From Gammaproteobacteria bacterium (GTDB lineage: Bacteria; Pseudomonadota; Gammaproteobacteria; GCA-001735895), in NCBI GenBank assembly GCA_024232855.1, contig JAAEPH010000234.1, positions 1-40,317 on the forward strand: a stretch of DNA of 40,317 nucleotides, read 5' to 3'. Position 1 is the stretch's first letter; each line of letters begins with the position of its first letter. The translations under genes were made by a program, and so were the position numbers. Positions 18,330 through 27,814 of this stretch are shown here, in pieces. The notes beneath the pieces are model-generated. The model did not search any database, was not told where the DNA came from, and worked only from the letters and a program-made list of their open reading frames with translations.

Positions 18330-19628
18330 ATGAATACGATTGATATTGCCGATGGCATCGACCATCGGCCCACGCTTGCCCAGGCCACTCGCGTGTGGTT
18401 GCGCATCGGGCTATTGTCCTTCGGAGGACCGGCCGCGCAGATTGCGTTAATGCATCGTGAAGTGGTCGATGGCAAGCGCTGGATGAGCGAACGGCAATAC
18501 CTGAATGCGCTCAGTTTCTGCATGCTGTTGCCGGGTCCGGAGGCGATGCAACTCGCAACCTATGCGGGTTGGCGTCTGCACGGCACGCTCGGCGGTCTGG
18601 TCGCCGGATTGCTGTTCGTGTTACCCGGTGCGCTGGTGATTTTTCTGCTGGCGCTGATCTACGTGTTGTACGGTGATTTGCCGCTGGTCAATGCGCTGTT
18701 TCTCGGCGTCAAGGCGGCCGTTATCATCATTGTCATCGAGGCGCTGCTGCGGGTTGCGCGGCGTGCCTTGCTGTTACCCGAACACTGGTTGGTGGCGGCG
18801 CTGGCCTTTGTCGCGATTTTCTTCCTTGCCTTGCCCTTCCCGTTGATCATCGGCCTGGCCGCGCTGTTCGGTTTTTTTCGGGCGTCGCGTGATAGTGTCG
18901 ATCAGCAATCGATCCGGGTTAAGGTATCACCGCTCGGAAGCCTGTTGACGGCGATGAGCTGGGTGCTGATATGGGCTTTGCCGATGCTGGCGCTGGTGGC
19001 TCTGGACCAGCAGGGCTTGCTGCTGGACATCGGTGTATTTTTTTCCAAGCTGGCGGTAGTTACTTTCGGCGGCGCCTATGCCGTGCTCGCTTACCTGGGG
19101 CAGGACGTCGTGGTTCAGTTTGGCTGGCTCAGCGCCGGTGAAATGATGGATGGCCTGGGGCTTGCCGAAACCACTCCGGGCCCGCTGATTCTGGTCAACG
19201 AATTCGTCGGTTTCATCGCCGCGTTTCGCCAGGGCGGCATCTACTATGGCCTGCTCGGCGCGGTGGTTACCCTGTGGGTGACTTTCACGCCCTGTTTCCT
19301 GTGGATATTTGTCGGTGCGCCTTACATCGACTGGATCGGTTCACAGGCGCGCCTGCGCGGCGCCCTGACCGCGATTACCGCCGCGGTCGTCGGTGTCATT
19401 CTGAACCTGTCGATCTGGTTTGCCCTGCACGTCTTCTTCGGTGAGGTGTCGATGCAGCGCTACGGTCCGCTGGTGGTCTGGCGGCCACAGCTCGATTCGC
19501 TGGACTGGCGCGTTATCCTGCTGGCGCTGATGTGCGCGATGCTGTTACTGCGCCTGCACTGGGGGATTTCGCGCGTGCTGTTGCTGGCGTCGCTTGGCGG
19601 CGTCCTGTTATCGCTGCTAAGCGCCTGA
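18330..19628 (+). CDS. chrA: Chromate transporter ChrA
   Basis: 432 aa; FGGPAAQIALMHREVVDGKRWMSERQYLNALSFCMLLPGPEAMQLATYAGWRLHG, second-half VTFGGAYAVLAYLGQDVV...LGLAETTPGPLILVNEFVGF. Confidence 0.95.
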   Translation: MNTIDIADGIDHRPTLAQATRVWLRIGLLSFGGPAAQIALMHREVVDGKRWMSERQYLNALSFCMLLPGPEAMQLATYAGWRLHGTLGGLVAGLLFVLPGALVIFLLALIYVLYGDLPLVNALFLGVKAAVIIIVIEALLRVARRALLLPEHWLVAALAFVAIFFLALPFPLIIGLAALFGFFRASRDSVDQQSIRVKVSPLGSLLTAMSWVLIWALPMLALVALDQQGLLLDIGVFFSKLAVVTFGGAYAVLAYLGQDVVVQFGWLSAGEMMDGLGLAETTPGPLILVNEFVGFIAAFRQGGIYYGLLGAVVTLWVTFTPCFLWIFVGAPYIDWIGSQARLRGALTAITAAVVGVILNLSIWFALHVFFGEVSMQRYGPLVVWRPQLDSLDWRVILLALMCAMLLLRLHWGISRVLLLASLGGVLLSLLSA

Positions 19629-19692
19629 ATGACCGCCGCGCGTTTGTTCCATCGCCCTCGGCTCGGGGGCATCGAACCCGGTTTTCACAGCC

Positions 19693-20133
19693 TCAGTCGG
19701 CGGTAACGTAACGCAGGATCTGAACTACCTGGTCAGGAGTCTGCGCCCAGGCCATCGCGGAGGCGTCGACTTCCTTGAGCGGATGGATGATGTCGTCGTC
19801 GTGCAGCGTGATGTAGGGTTTGCCCAGCGCGGCGCAGTAACCCGCATCGAAGGCCGCGTTCCACTGCTTGTATTTATCGCCGAAACGAACCACGGCGAGG
19901 TCGCATTTGTCGAGCTGAATGCGAGTTCGAATGGCGTTGACCCCGGAGGACTTGTGGTCGCGCCAGTAGCCGCTGGAAGGCGGTCCAAGCAGGTCGCCGG
20001 CGCTGTCGCTGGCTTCGTGATCGGTAATGGACGAGGTGAAGGTAACGGGCAGATCGAGAGCCGTAGCGCCAGCGCTAATCTGCTCGCGCCAGTCGCTGTG
20101 AATTTCTCCCGAGAGGTATACGGTCCAGCTCAT
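19693..20133 (-). CDS. ytoQ: YtoQ family protein
   Basis: 146 aa; MSWTVYLSGEIHSDWREQI...DHEASDSAGDLLG...YWRDHKSSGVNAIRTRIQLDKCDLAVVRFGDKYKQWNAAFDAGYCAALGKPYITLHDDDIIHPLKEVDASA. Confidence 0.9.
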   Translation of the reverse strand: MSWTVYLSGEIHSDWREQISAGATALDLPVTFTSSITDHEASDSAGDLLGPPSSGYWRDHKSSGVNAIRTRIQLDKCDLAVVRFGDKYKQWNAAFDAGYCAALGKPYITLHDDDIIHPLKEVDASAMAWAQTPDQVVQILRYVTAD

Positions 20134-20270
20134 GGGTTGCTCCTGTCGAAGTGGTATGCGTCAATGCCGCGAATGTAAATTTTTTTAGCAGAGATCATTA
20201 TTTATTAAATCAGGCAATAAGGACAATGGTAATATGGCCGGCATCGAATTGCAGGGCCCGGGAATCTGCA

Positions 20271-23200
20271 GTGTTAAAGCTTCGAAAAATCATTGTCAAC
20301 TTATGCTTGCTGCCCTGCCTCGCGCTGCTACCGGCGCCTGCCCTGGCACAGTCAAAGGTTGTGTCCGAGGCCGGCATCACCGCTGAAATACTGCAAGGCC
20401 GCATACAGGAAGTCGAAGCGTCCTCCGATCTCGACGAGGCTAGCAAAGCCAGGCTGCAGGATCTGTACCGAAAATCACTGGGCCTGGATAATCAGCGACA
20501 ATCCTATGAGGCCGGCGCCCTCGAGCTCATCGAAATACGTGAGTCGGCGCCGAAGCAGGCGGGGGTTTTACGAGCTGAAATCAGAAAACTCGAATCGCAC
20601 TCGGCTCCCGAACTGCCGATCGCGCTTATGAGTCAGCCGCTGTCGCAACTCGAGCAACTATTGCTCGGCGAAAAATCCGTCCTGTCGGGGCTGCGCGCCA
20701 GCCTGGCCGAGATTTCGGCTTTGCTGGAAGCACAATCACTGCGCGTTGAACAGGTGCGCGAACGCCTTGATCAGGCGCGACGCAGGCAGGCCGAAATTAC
20801 GGACGAGGTCAATAGTTCGACTAAGCCCGGGCAGTCGCAGCGCTTGGCCGAGGCCCGGCTGTGGGCATTGCAACTCGAGACGCGCACGCTGACTGCGGAG
20901 ATCGAAATGCTGAACCAGGAGTTGCTCAGCCAGCCAATGCGCGTGGAGCTTTACAACACACAACGCGAAAAGGCGTCAATGGAATGGGATCGGCAGAAGA
21001 AATACGTGGAACTGATCGGTGTACTGGTAACTGATCGCCGTGTCAGCGATGCAGAAACCGCGCAGCAGGCCGCCGAGGAGACCGAGCGGCAGGCTTTCGG
21101 CAAGCATCCGCTAGTGCAGGAGTATGCGCAATACAATACCCTGCTGAGTAACCAGCTCAACCAGTTGGCCGCCCAGGTAGAAGAGACCAGGGCCGACGAA
21201 AGCATCGTCACCGACCAGATCAAGCGTTTTACCGTCAATTTCCGCCTGGCTCGGCAGAAGCTAAAAATTGCCGGCCTGAGCCAGGCGCTGGGTCAGGCGC
21301 TGCTGCTGCAACGTAACAACCTGCCGCGCGCCAAGGATTTCAGGTCTGCCGAAAAGCAACGCCAGCAACTGGTCATCGAGTCGAGCCTGCGGCAGATCCG
21401 CAATCAGCAGGAACGCGCGCGCCTGAGCGATATCGAAGCTTTTGTCGATGAAAACCTGGCACAAATGTCGGATCCCTGGCGGTCCTGGATACGCGATGAG
21501 ATTCGGGAACTGGCACAGCTGAGGCGTGATTTGCTGGACAAGGCGATCGCCGCCGACGATAGCCTGCTGCAATCACTCAACGAACTCGATTTTGCCCAGC
21601 GCGAGCTTTCCAAGGTGGTCACCGACTACAATCGGTTTCTGGACGAGCGCCTGCTGTGGGTGCGCACCGGCGCCCCGCCGTCCTGGGCAATGCTGGAATC
21701 GATAAGGAATGCGCTTGTCATCTTCGTGACACCGCAAAACTGGGTTGACCTGGGGCATGCCCTGTTTATGCCGCGATCCTTCCCCTGGGTGCTGGTGGCC
21801 GGGTTGCTGCTGTTCGCCCTGTTGCTGCAGCAGACGCGCCGAATACGCGGAATGTTAAGGCGCAGCGGCCGTAACGTGGGGCAGTTGCGGCACGATCGCT
21901 TCAACGACAGCATTAAGGCATTGCTGTTGACACTGGTGCTGGCGCTGCCGTGGCCGATAGTTTTTATCGCACTTGGCCTGCATCTGCAGATGACCCAGGG
22001 TGTCGACGGTATCGACATCGACGCCCATCTCTACCAGACGCTGGACTGGAGCGGCCAATTCGTGCCATCGATCGGAGTGGCCTTTTACGATATCGCCTTG
22101 CACACCTTTTGTTTCGTTGCCTTCCGCATTTTCTGTGAGCCCAGGGGACTCGCCGTCGCACACTTCAACTGGAAGCTGGTAAGCGCCCATATGCTACGCC
22201 GTGAAACCCTGCGCCTGATGACGGTTTTTCTGCCCGCGATATTCCTGCTGATTGCCTCTACAAATTATGACCACACGGCGCTGGCCGGCGGTTTTAGTCG
22301 ACTGATGATTTCTATCATGATCCTGGCCATGGCCTGGTTCTTCGGACGTATTCTGTCTCCCACTCGCGGCGCATTGCGCGACTTCTATCTGAACAATCGC
22401 CGCAATCCATTGACCTGGTTTCGCTATTTTTGGTTTGCGCTCGGGCTGGTACTGCCGTTCGTACTGGCGGCGCTGGCGATTACGGGCTTTGTTTATACCG
22501 CCACCCAATTAGGCGCGCGGCTGATCGATACCCTCTGGTTGCTGGTTGCGATCATATTGATTCACCAGTTAGTAGTGCGCTGGGTGGTATTGCTCGAGCG
22601 TCAGCTGGAATTCAGGGATGCGCTCGAACGGCATCGTGCGCAACGCGCCGCGCGCGACGCCCGGGACGGTGATGAAGCGTCAGCCGATATCAACATGGAA
22701 GAGCCGGAAATCGATTTCGGAGCTCTCAGCGAAGACACCAAAAAGTTGATAAATTCAGCCCTGATCGTGGTCTCCGCGATTGGCATGTGGGCGATCTGGT
22801 CGAAAGTGCTGCCCGCGTTTCGCATGCTCGACGAAGTGTCGCTGTGGAGTTACAGCAGTAGTGTCGATGGCGTTACACAACGGGTGCCCGTTACCCTCGG
22901 TAACGTAACCACCGGCTTGCTGATTGTCATACTGGGCACGATCGCGGCGCGGCGCCTGCCGGCGTTGATGGAGATCGCGCTGTTCGCGCGCTTCAATATC
23001 ACCGCGGGCAGTCGCTACGCGATATCGAAGTTGACACAGTATTCGATTGTCGCGATCGGCATCGTGATGGTGTTCTCCGTGCTTGGCGGTAGTTGGGGGG
23101 AAATCCAGTGGCTCGTCGCCGCGCTGGGTGTCGGTATCGGTTTCGGCCTGCAGGAAATCATTGCCAATTTTATCAGCGGCCTGATTTTGCTATTCGAACG

Positions 23201-23717
23201 CCCGGTCCGAATCGGCGATATCGTTACCGTGGGCGAGACCTCCGGCGTGGTCACGAAGATTCAAATTCGCTCGACCACCATCCGTAACTGGGATCAGCAG
23301 GAATTGCTGGTGCCGAACAAGGAGTTTGTCACCGGACGATTGTTGAACTGGACCCTGTCCGACCCGGTCGCGCGCATCGTCATCAGCGTCGGCATCGCTT
23401 ATGGCAGCGACGTCACCAGGGCCCTGAAAATTGTATTGGAAACGGCCGAAAATCATGAGCGCGTGATCGACGATCCGGAGCCGATGGTGACTTTCGAGAA
23501 CTTCGGCGACAATGCGCTGGATATCAAGTTGCGTTGCTATATCGGCTCGATGGATTATCGGTTACAGACCCTTAGCGAATTAAACCAGACGATCAACCGG
23601 GAATTCGAGGCCGCCGGCATAGTCATCGCGTTTCCGCAGCGCGATATCCACCTGGATACATCACAACCGTTGGATGTTCATATTCACCGCGGGCAAGCCC
23701 AGAAGTCTGAGCCGTAG
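20271..23717 (+). CDS. MscK/KefA-like large mechanosensitive channel
   Basis: Long periplasmic coiled-coil N-domain after a signal peptide (VLKLRKIIVNLCLLPCLALLPAPALAQSK), multiple TMs, and MscS core VAALGVGIGFGLQEIIANFISGLILLFERPVRIGDIVTVGETSGVVTKIQIRSTTIRNWDQQELLVPNKEFVTGRLLNWTL. Start is uncertain. Confidence 0.92.
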   Translation: MLKLRKIIVNLCLLPCLALLPAPALAQSKVVSEAGITAEILQGRIQEVEASSDLDEASKARLQDLYRKSLGLDNQRQSYEAGALELIEIRESAPKQAGVLRAEIRKLESHSAPELPIALMSQPLSQLEQLLLGEKSVLSGLRASLAEISALLEAQSLRVEQVRERLDQARRRQAEITDEVNSSTKPGQSQRLAEARLWALQLETRTLTAEIEMLNQELLSQPMRVELYNTQREKASMEWDRQKKYVELIGVLVTDRRVSDAETAQQAAEETERQAFGKHPLVQEYAQYNTLLSNQLNQLAAQVEETRADESIVTDQIKRFTVNFRLARQKLKIAGLSQALGQALLLQRNNLPRAKDFRSAEKQRQQLVIESSLRQIRNQQERARLSDIEAFVDENLAQMSDPWRSWIRDEIRELAQLRRDLLDKAIAADDSLLQSLNELDFAQRELSKVVTDYNRFLDERLLWVRTGAPPSWAMLESIRNALVIFVTPQNWVDLGHALFMPRSFPWVLVAGLLLFALLLQQTRRIRGMLRRSGRNVGQLRHDRFNDSIKALLLTLVLALPWPIVFIALGLHLQMTQGVDGIDIDAHLYQTLDWSGQFVPSIGVAFYDIALHTFCFVAFRIFCEPRGLAVAHFNWKLVSAHMLRRETLRLMTVFLPAIFLLIASTNYDHTALAGGFSRLMISIMILAMAWFFGRILSPTRGALRDFYLNNRRNPLTWFRYFWFALGLVLPFVLAALAITGFVYTATQLGARLIDTLWLLVAIILIHQLVVRWVVLLERQLEFRDALERHRAQRAARDARDGDEASADINMEEPEIDFGALSEDTKKLINSALIVVSAIGMWAIWSKVLPAFRMLDEVSLWSYSSSVDGVTQRVPVTLGNVTTGLLIVILGTIAARRLPALMEIALFARFNITAGSRYAISKLTQYSIVAIGIVMVFSVLGGSWGEIQWLVAALGVGIGFGLQEIIANFISGLILLFERPVRIGDIVTVGETSGVVTKIQIRSTTIRNWDQQELLVPNKEFVTGRLLNWTLSDPVARIVISVGIAYGSDVTRALKIVLETAENHERVIDDPEPMVTFENFGDNALDIKLRCYIGSMDYRLQTLSELNQTINREFEAAGIVIAFPQRDIHLDTSQPLDVHIHRGQAQKSEP

Positions 23718-23754
23718 AAAGTTTCCCGGCTGCGGTCGCCCCACTTTCTACGGC
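23711..23754. terminator. 12-bp inverted repeat overlapping the mscK-like stop codon, candidate bidirectional hairpin between convergent genes
   Basis: GCCGTAGAAAGT (23711-23722) / ACTTTCTACGGC (23743-23754); no clear T tract. Confidence 0.45.
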
Positions 23755-23783
23755 GCAGACTCCTAGCCCGCGTCGTGTTGCGG

Positions 23784-24320
23784 CTACTTCTTCGCCCAGC
23801 CGGGTTTCTTGGCCGCCAGCTTTCTGATTTTGCTGATCTGTTGCCTTTCCCAGCGTTGTCCAGCCGCGAGCATCATTTTTGCCTTTTTCTCACCCAGCTT
23901 GAGCAAGGCTTGTTCACGTTTCAGTGCGGCCTTGAGGCTTTCATTGAGCGCGTCCATTTCGGCTTTCGCCGCGGTTTTGGCAAGCTGAATCTCCTGTTTC
24001 GCGGCGGCGCGGGCGCTCCTCAGCGTGGACTTGGTCTCCTTCAGGTCCTCGCGTAATTTCTTCAGCAGCGCCTGTCGGCTGTTGGTGGCCGCCTTGCGTT
24101 TGGAAACAGGTCGTTTCGCGCGGGGTGCTGTTTTCTTGGCCGACGCCTTTTTGCGGGCAGCGGCGGCTTTCTTCGGCGTTGCCTTGCGCGGGGCGGCGCT
24201 GGATTTTCTGGACGGCGCTTTTTTTGCCGCTGTATTGCGGGTGGCTGTTGACTTCTTGCTGGCCGCGGCGGGTTTGCTGCTGGCTTTCTTTTTAGCGGTC
24301 GATTTCTTAGTGATGGGCAT
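23784..24320 (-). CDS. Histone H1/AlgP-like Lys-Ala-rich protein
   Basis: 178 aa; N-terminal K/A/S/T-rich tail (MPITKKSTAKKKASSKPAAASKKSTA...) followed by a charged helical region. Confidence 0.8.
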   Translation of the reverse strand: MPITKKSTAKKKASSKPAAASKKSTATRNTAAKKAPSRKSSAAPRKATPKKAAAARKKASAKKTAPRAKRPVSKRKAATNSRQALLKKLREDLKETKSTLRSARAAAKQEIQLAKTAAKAEMDALNESLKAALKREQALLKLGEKKAKMMLAAGQRWERQQISKIRKLAAKKPGWAKK

Positions 24321-24512
24321 GATGATTTCCTACAGGATTGATATCAGTGCCTAGGGTACTGAAAATAACCCGTGTAGAAAAGTAGAAATTGGACAGACGG
24401 TAGCTCGCGCAGGGTCTTAATCGTTATCCTGTTCAGGTATTCAACGCTCGAGAAAAGAATTTCAGTTGCCGCTACGAATTCACGATCTGTTTTGACAAGC
24501 CCTGGCGAGGCT

Positions 24513-26336
24513 CTACTTTTTCTGTTTGGCGCGCTTCGGTTTACCCTTGTTTTTCTGTTCCTTGTGCCGGACCTTGGGCCTGGCGCGCTGTTTTTTTTCG
24601 CTGGCGGGCCGGCTGTTGGCTCGATTCTTTTTAGCGCCCACCAGCGAAATATTCAGTCGCTGGCCAGCGACGCGAACCGGCTTGAGCGCATTGAGTAATT
24701 CCTTCGGCATGTTCTCGGGTAGATCGACCAGGCTGAAGTCTTCGAAAATGTTGATGCGGCCGATGTACTTGCTATCGATATCGGCTTCGTTGGCGATGGC
24801 GCCGACGATGTTACCGGGCTTTACCTTGTGATTATGGCCGACCTCGATTCGAAATCGATCCATGCCGGCTTCTAGCGCCTGTTCGCGCGCGTCGAAGGCC
24901 TGGCGATGCGGTTTGCCCCCTTCCTCGGAGGTGGCCCTCGATTTTTCGCGGCGCGGCTTTGCTGGCGCGATTGATTCGTCTCGTTCGAAGGCGCGCGCTG
25001 GTGCAGTCTCCGATTTTCCCGAGAGCAGGAACGGCGCCCGGCCCTGAACCTGTTTCGCCAGCGCGGCGGCGATGTCGAGGGTGTCAACCTTACTTTCCTG
25101 CTGGTACTGCGTGACCAGGTCCTTGAACAGGCTTAGATCCTCGTCGGCGATGGTATCGCTGATACGTTGCTTGAATTTTTCGATGCGTCGGTTGTTGACC
25201 ATGTCGGTGGACGGCAATTGCATCAGGTCTATTTCCTGCCGCGTTGCTCTCTCGATGGACTGTAGCATGCGTTTCTCGCGCGGCGCGACGAAGAGAATGG
25301 CGTCACCCTTGCGTCCGGCGCGCCCGGTGCGGCCGATGCGATGCACGTAGGCCTCGGTATCATGCGGGATGTCGTAGTTGATGACGTGACTGATGCGCTC
25401 CACGTCGAGTCCGCGCGCGGCGACGTCGGTCGCGACCAGGATGTCGAGCTTGCCCGCCTTCAACTGGGTGATGATGCGCTCTCGATTCTTCTGTGCGATG
25501 TCGCCGTTGAGTGCGACTGCACGGTAACCGCGCGCCTCGAGCTTCTCTGCTACTTCGAGGGTAGAGGTTTTGGTGCGTACGAATACCAGCATTGCATCGA
25601 TGGTCTCGGCTTCGAGTATGCGCGTCAGCGCGTCGAGTTTGTGCGTGCCACTGACCGGCCAGTAGCGTTGCCGTATGGTGTCGGCGGTGGTGGACTTTAC
25701 CTTGATGGTGATTTCCGCGGGGTTGTTCAGGTAACGTTTTGTGATGCGGCGGATTTCGCTCGGCATGGTGGCTGAAAACAGCGCGATCTGGCGCGTTTTG
25801 GGTGTTTGTTCCAGTACCCACTCGACGTCGTCGATAAAGCCCATTTTCAGCATTTCGTCAGCCTCGTCGAGTACCAGGGCCTGCAGTTTATCGAGATTGA
25901 TATTGCCGCGACGCATGTGATCCATGACCCGTCCCGGGGTGCCGACGATGACGTGCACACCGCGCTGCAGGGCGCGAATCTGGGTGCCGTATTCCTGCCC
26001 GCCGTAAACCGGTAACACGTGGAAGGTTTTCATCTGCGAGGCGTAGGATTTAAAGGCCTCGGCGACCTGGATTGCGAGTTCGCGCGTCGGCGCGAGCACC
26101 AGCACCTGCGGTGAATTCTGCCTCAGGTCGAGATTGGACAGCAGCGGCAGCGCGAAGGCAGCGGTCTTGCCGGTTCCGGTCTGTGCCTGTCCGAGCACAT
26201 CGCGACCCTCCAGCAGCAGCGGGATTGTCTGTGCCTGAATGGCGGTGGGCACCTCGTATCCGAGGGTGTCGAGCGCCTTTAGCAGGGGAGGCTTCAGCGC
26301 CATTTGCGCGAAGCCCGGGATGGTGTTTTCAGACAT
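24513..26336 (-). CDS. deaD: DEAD-box ATP-dependent RNA helicase
   Basis: Start MSENTIPGFAQMALKPPLLKALDTLGYEVPTAIQAQTIP; AQTGTGKTAAFALP, PTRELAIQ, LDEADEMLKMGF, SATMP, HRIGRTGRAG; DbpA-like C-terminal RNA-binding domain (VGHNHKVKPGNIVGAIANEADIDSKYIGRINIFEDFSLVDLP). ORF-track extension to 26804 rejected. Confidence 0.95.
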   Translation of the reverse strand: MSENTIPGFAQMALKPPLLKALDTLGYEVPTAIQAQTIPLLLEGRDVLGQAQTGTGKTAAFALPLLSNLDLRQNSPQVLVLAPTRELAIQVAEAFKSYASQMKTFHVLPVYGGQEYGTQIRALQRGVHVIVGTPGRVMDHMRRGNINLDKLQALVLDEADEMLKMGFIDDVEWVLEQTPKTRQIALFSATMPSEIRRITKRYLNNPAEITIKVKSTTADTIRQRYWPVSGTHKLDALTRILEAETIDAMLVFVRTKTSTLEVAEKLEARGYRAVALNGDIAQKNRERIITQLKAGKLDILVATDVAARGLDVERISHVINYDIPHDTEAYVHRIGRTGRAGRKGDAILFVAPREKRMLQSIERATRQEIDLMQLPSTDMVNNRRIEKFKQRISDTIADEDLSLFKDLVTQYQQESKVDTLDIAAALAKQVQGRAPFLLSGKSETAPARAFERDESIAPAKPRREKSRATSEEGGKPHRQAFDAREQALEAGMDRFRIEVGHNHKVKPGNIVGAIANEADIDSKYIGRINIFEDFSLVDLPENMPKELLNALKPVRVAGQRLNISLVGAKKNRANSRPASEKKQRARPKVRHKEQKNKGKPKRAKQKK

Positions 26337-26440
26337 GGGGGTGTGCCAGGGTACAGGGGTGGCGCAGTGTAGCGGTTTGCACGCGCGGGTTAAAGGGAAC
26401 GGGGGCTCTTTATTTTCCGAAGGGCCCCGTTCTCTAGTTA

Positions 26441-27631
26441 CTACTTCAAGTGGCTGAGCGCCTGTTCGAGATCGGCGATCAGGTCCTCGACGTCTTCGAT
26501 GCCGGTGGAATAGCGCACCAGCCCTTCGGGAATGCCGGCGGCGGCGCGTTCCTCGGCGCTGCACTCGACGTGGCTGGTGGTTACCGGCGGGCCGACCACG
26601 GTTTCGACGCAGCCGAGATTGGCGGCCATGTGTGCATATTGCAGCTTCGGCAGGAAAATCTTGATTGCGTCGAGCCCGCCTTTTACGGAGAAGCTCAACA
26701 TGCCGCCGTAGCCGCGCATCTGGCGTTTGGCGACATCGTGGTTGGGGTGTGATTCCAGCCCGGGATAATTCACCTGATCGACCATGGGATGTGCCTGCAG
26801 CCACTGCGCGATGGTGAGCGCGCTTTCATTTTGCCGGTCGACGCGAAGCTTGAGGGTTTTCATGCCGCGGATAAAGCTGTAGGCATCCATCGGCGAGAGT
26901 GTGGCGCCGTTGATTTCGCGATAGCGATATACCTGTTTCACCAGTTCGCGGCTACCGCAGATGACGCCACCGAGTGCATCGGCATGGCCGCCGAGATACT
27001 TGGAAGCCGAATGCAGTACGATATCGGCGCCGAGTTGTAGCGGGTTCTGGTTGATCGGCGTGGCGAAGGTATTGTCGACCACGACCAGCGCGCCTGTTGT
27101 TTTGGCGGCGCCCGCCAGTCTTTCGATGTCGATGATCTTGATCGTCGGGTTGGTCGGCGTCTCCAGGTAAAGCAGCTGGCAGCCCTTCGCGATCTCGGCT
27201 TCGATCTGCGCGTAGTCGATGGTGTCACACAGGCAGACCTCGATGTTCAGTGGCGGCAGATGATCGTTGAAAATCTTGTTGGTGCCACCGTAGCTGTCCT
27301 TGATCGAAACCACCCGGTCACCCGGCTTGAGAAAAGTGGAAAGCAGGTTACTGATCGCGGCCATGCCGGAGGCGAAACTGGTCGCGGCCTCGGCGCCTTC
27401 GAGTTCCTTGACCTTGTCTTCAAAGGCGCGCACCGTCGGGTTGGTGTTGCGCGAGTAGATGTGGCCCGGGGTCTTTTCGAGAGCGACGTCCTGCCAGGTG
27501 TCGATGTCCTTGTAGGTGAAAGAAACGCTGTGCACGACCGGCACCTGGGTCGAGCGTTCGTAGAGTTCGTGTTCCTGTTCGCCACCCCAGATACTGAGCG
27601 TGGATTGTCCGGCTGAAGGTTTAGCAGTCAT
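26441..27631 (-). CDS. PLP-dependent trans-sulfuration enzyme (cystathionine gamma-synthase-like)
   Basis: 396 aa; YSRNTNPTVRAFEDKVKELEGAEAATSFASGMAAISNLL, VVVDNTFATPINQNPLQLGADIVLHSASKYLGGHADALGG, ECSAEERAAAGIPEGLVRYSTGIED. Confidence 0.93.
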   Translation of the reverse strand: MTAKPSAGQSTLSIWGGEQEHELYERSTQVPVVHSVSFTYKDIDTWQDVALEKTPGHIYSRNTNPTVRAFEDKVKELEGAEAATSFASGMAAISNLLSTFLKPGDRVVSIKDSYGGTNKIFNDHLPPLNIEVCLCDTIDYAQIEAEIAKGCQLLYLETPTNPTIKIIDIERLAGAAKTTGALVVVDNTFATPINQNPLQLGADIVLHSASKYLGGHADALGGVICGSRELVKQVYRYREINGATLSPMDAYSFIRGMKTLKLRVDRQNESALTIAQWLQAHPMVDQVNYPGLESHPNHDVAKRQMRGYGGMLSFSVKGGLDAIKIFLPKLQYAHMAANLGCVETVVGPPVTTSHVECSAEERAAAGIPEGLVRYSTGIEDVEDLIADLEQALSHLK

Positions 27632-27656
27632 GGTAGGCCTCGAGGCTGTATTGATA

Positions 27657-27691
27657 TAAAAAGACTGTCACTCGAGATCGAACAACAGTCT
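27657..27691 (-). promoter_or_regulatory. Candidate leader terminator/attenuator hairpin upstream of the trans-sulfuration gene
   Basis: On the minus strand, AGACTGT-N16-ACAGTCT followed by TTTT (27661-27658), about 26 nt before the ATG at 27631. Confidence 0.45.
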
Positions 27692-27814
27692 GTCTAGTTT
27701 CAAGGCAGCGCTTTGAAAGCCTTTATCTTGATGGGCGCGATGATACACCTCGAATGTGGTGGCGCAAGAAGCAGAGCGATATTTATCAGACATCCTCGCC
27801 TGTAACCTGCCGGG

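Noticed and set aside
26337-26804. N-terminal extension of the DeaD ORF
   Set aside because: Arg-rich sequence antisense to the trans-sulfuration gene; the true start is MSENTIPGF at 26336.
27690-27720. Possible SAH riboswitch based on GCGCTGC in the leader of the trans-sulfuration gene
   Set aside because: Only a short consensus fragment matches; I could not build the full pseudoknot by eye, so only a generic attenuator candidate is reported.
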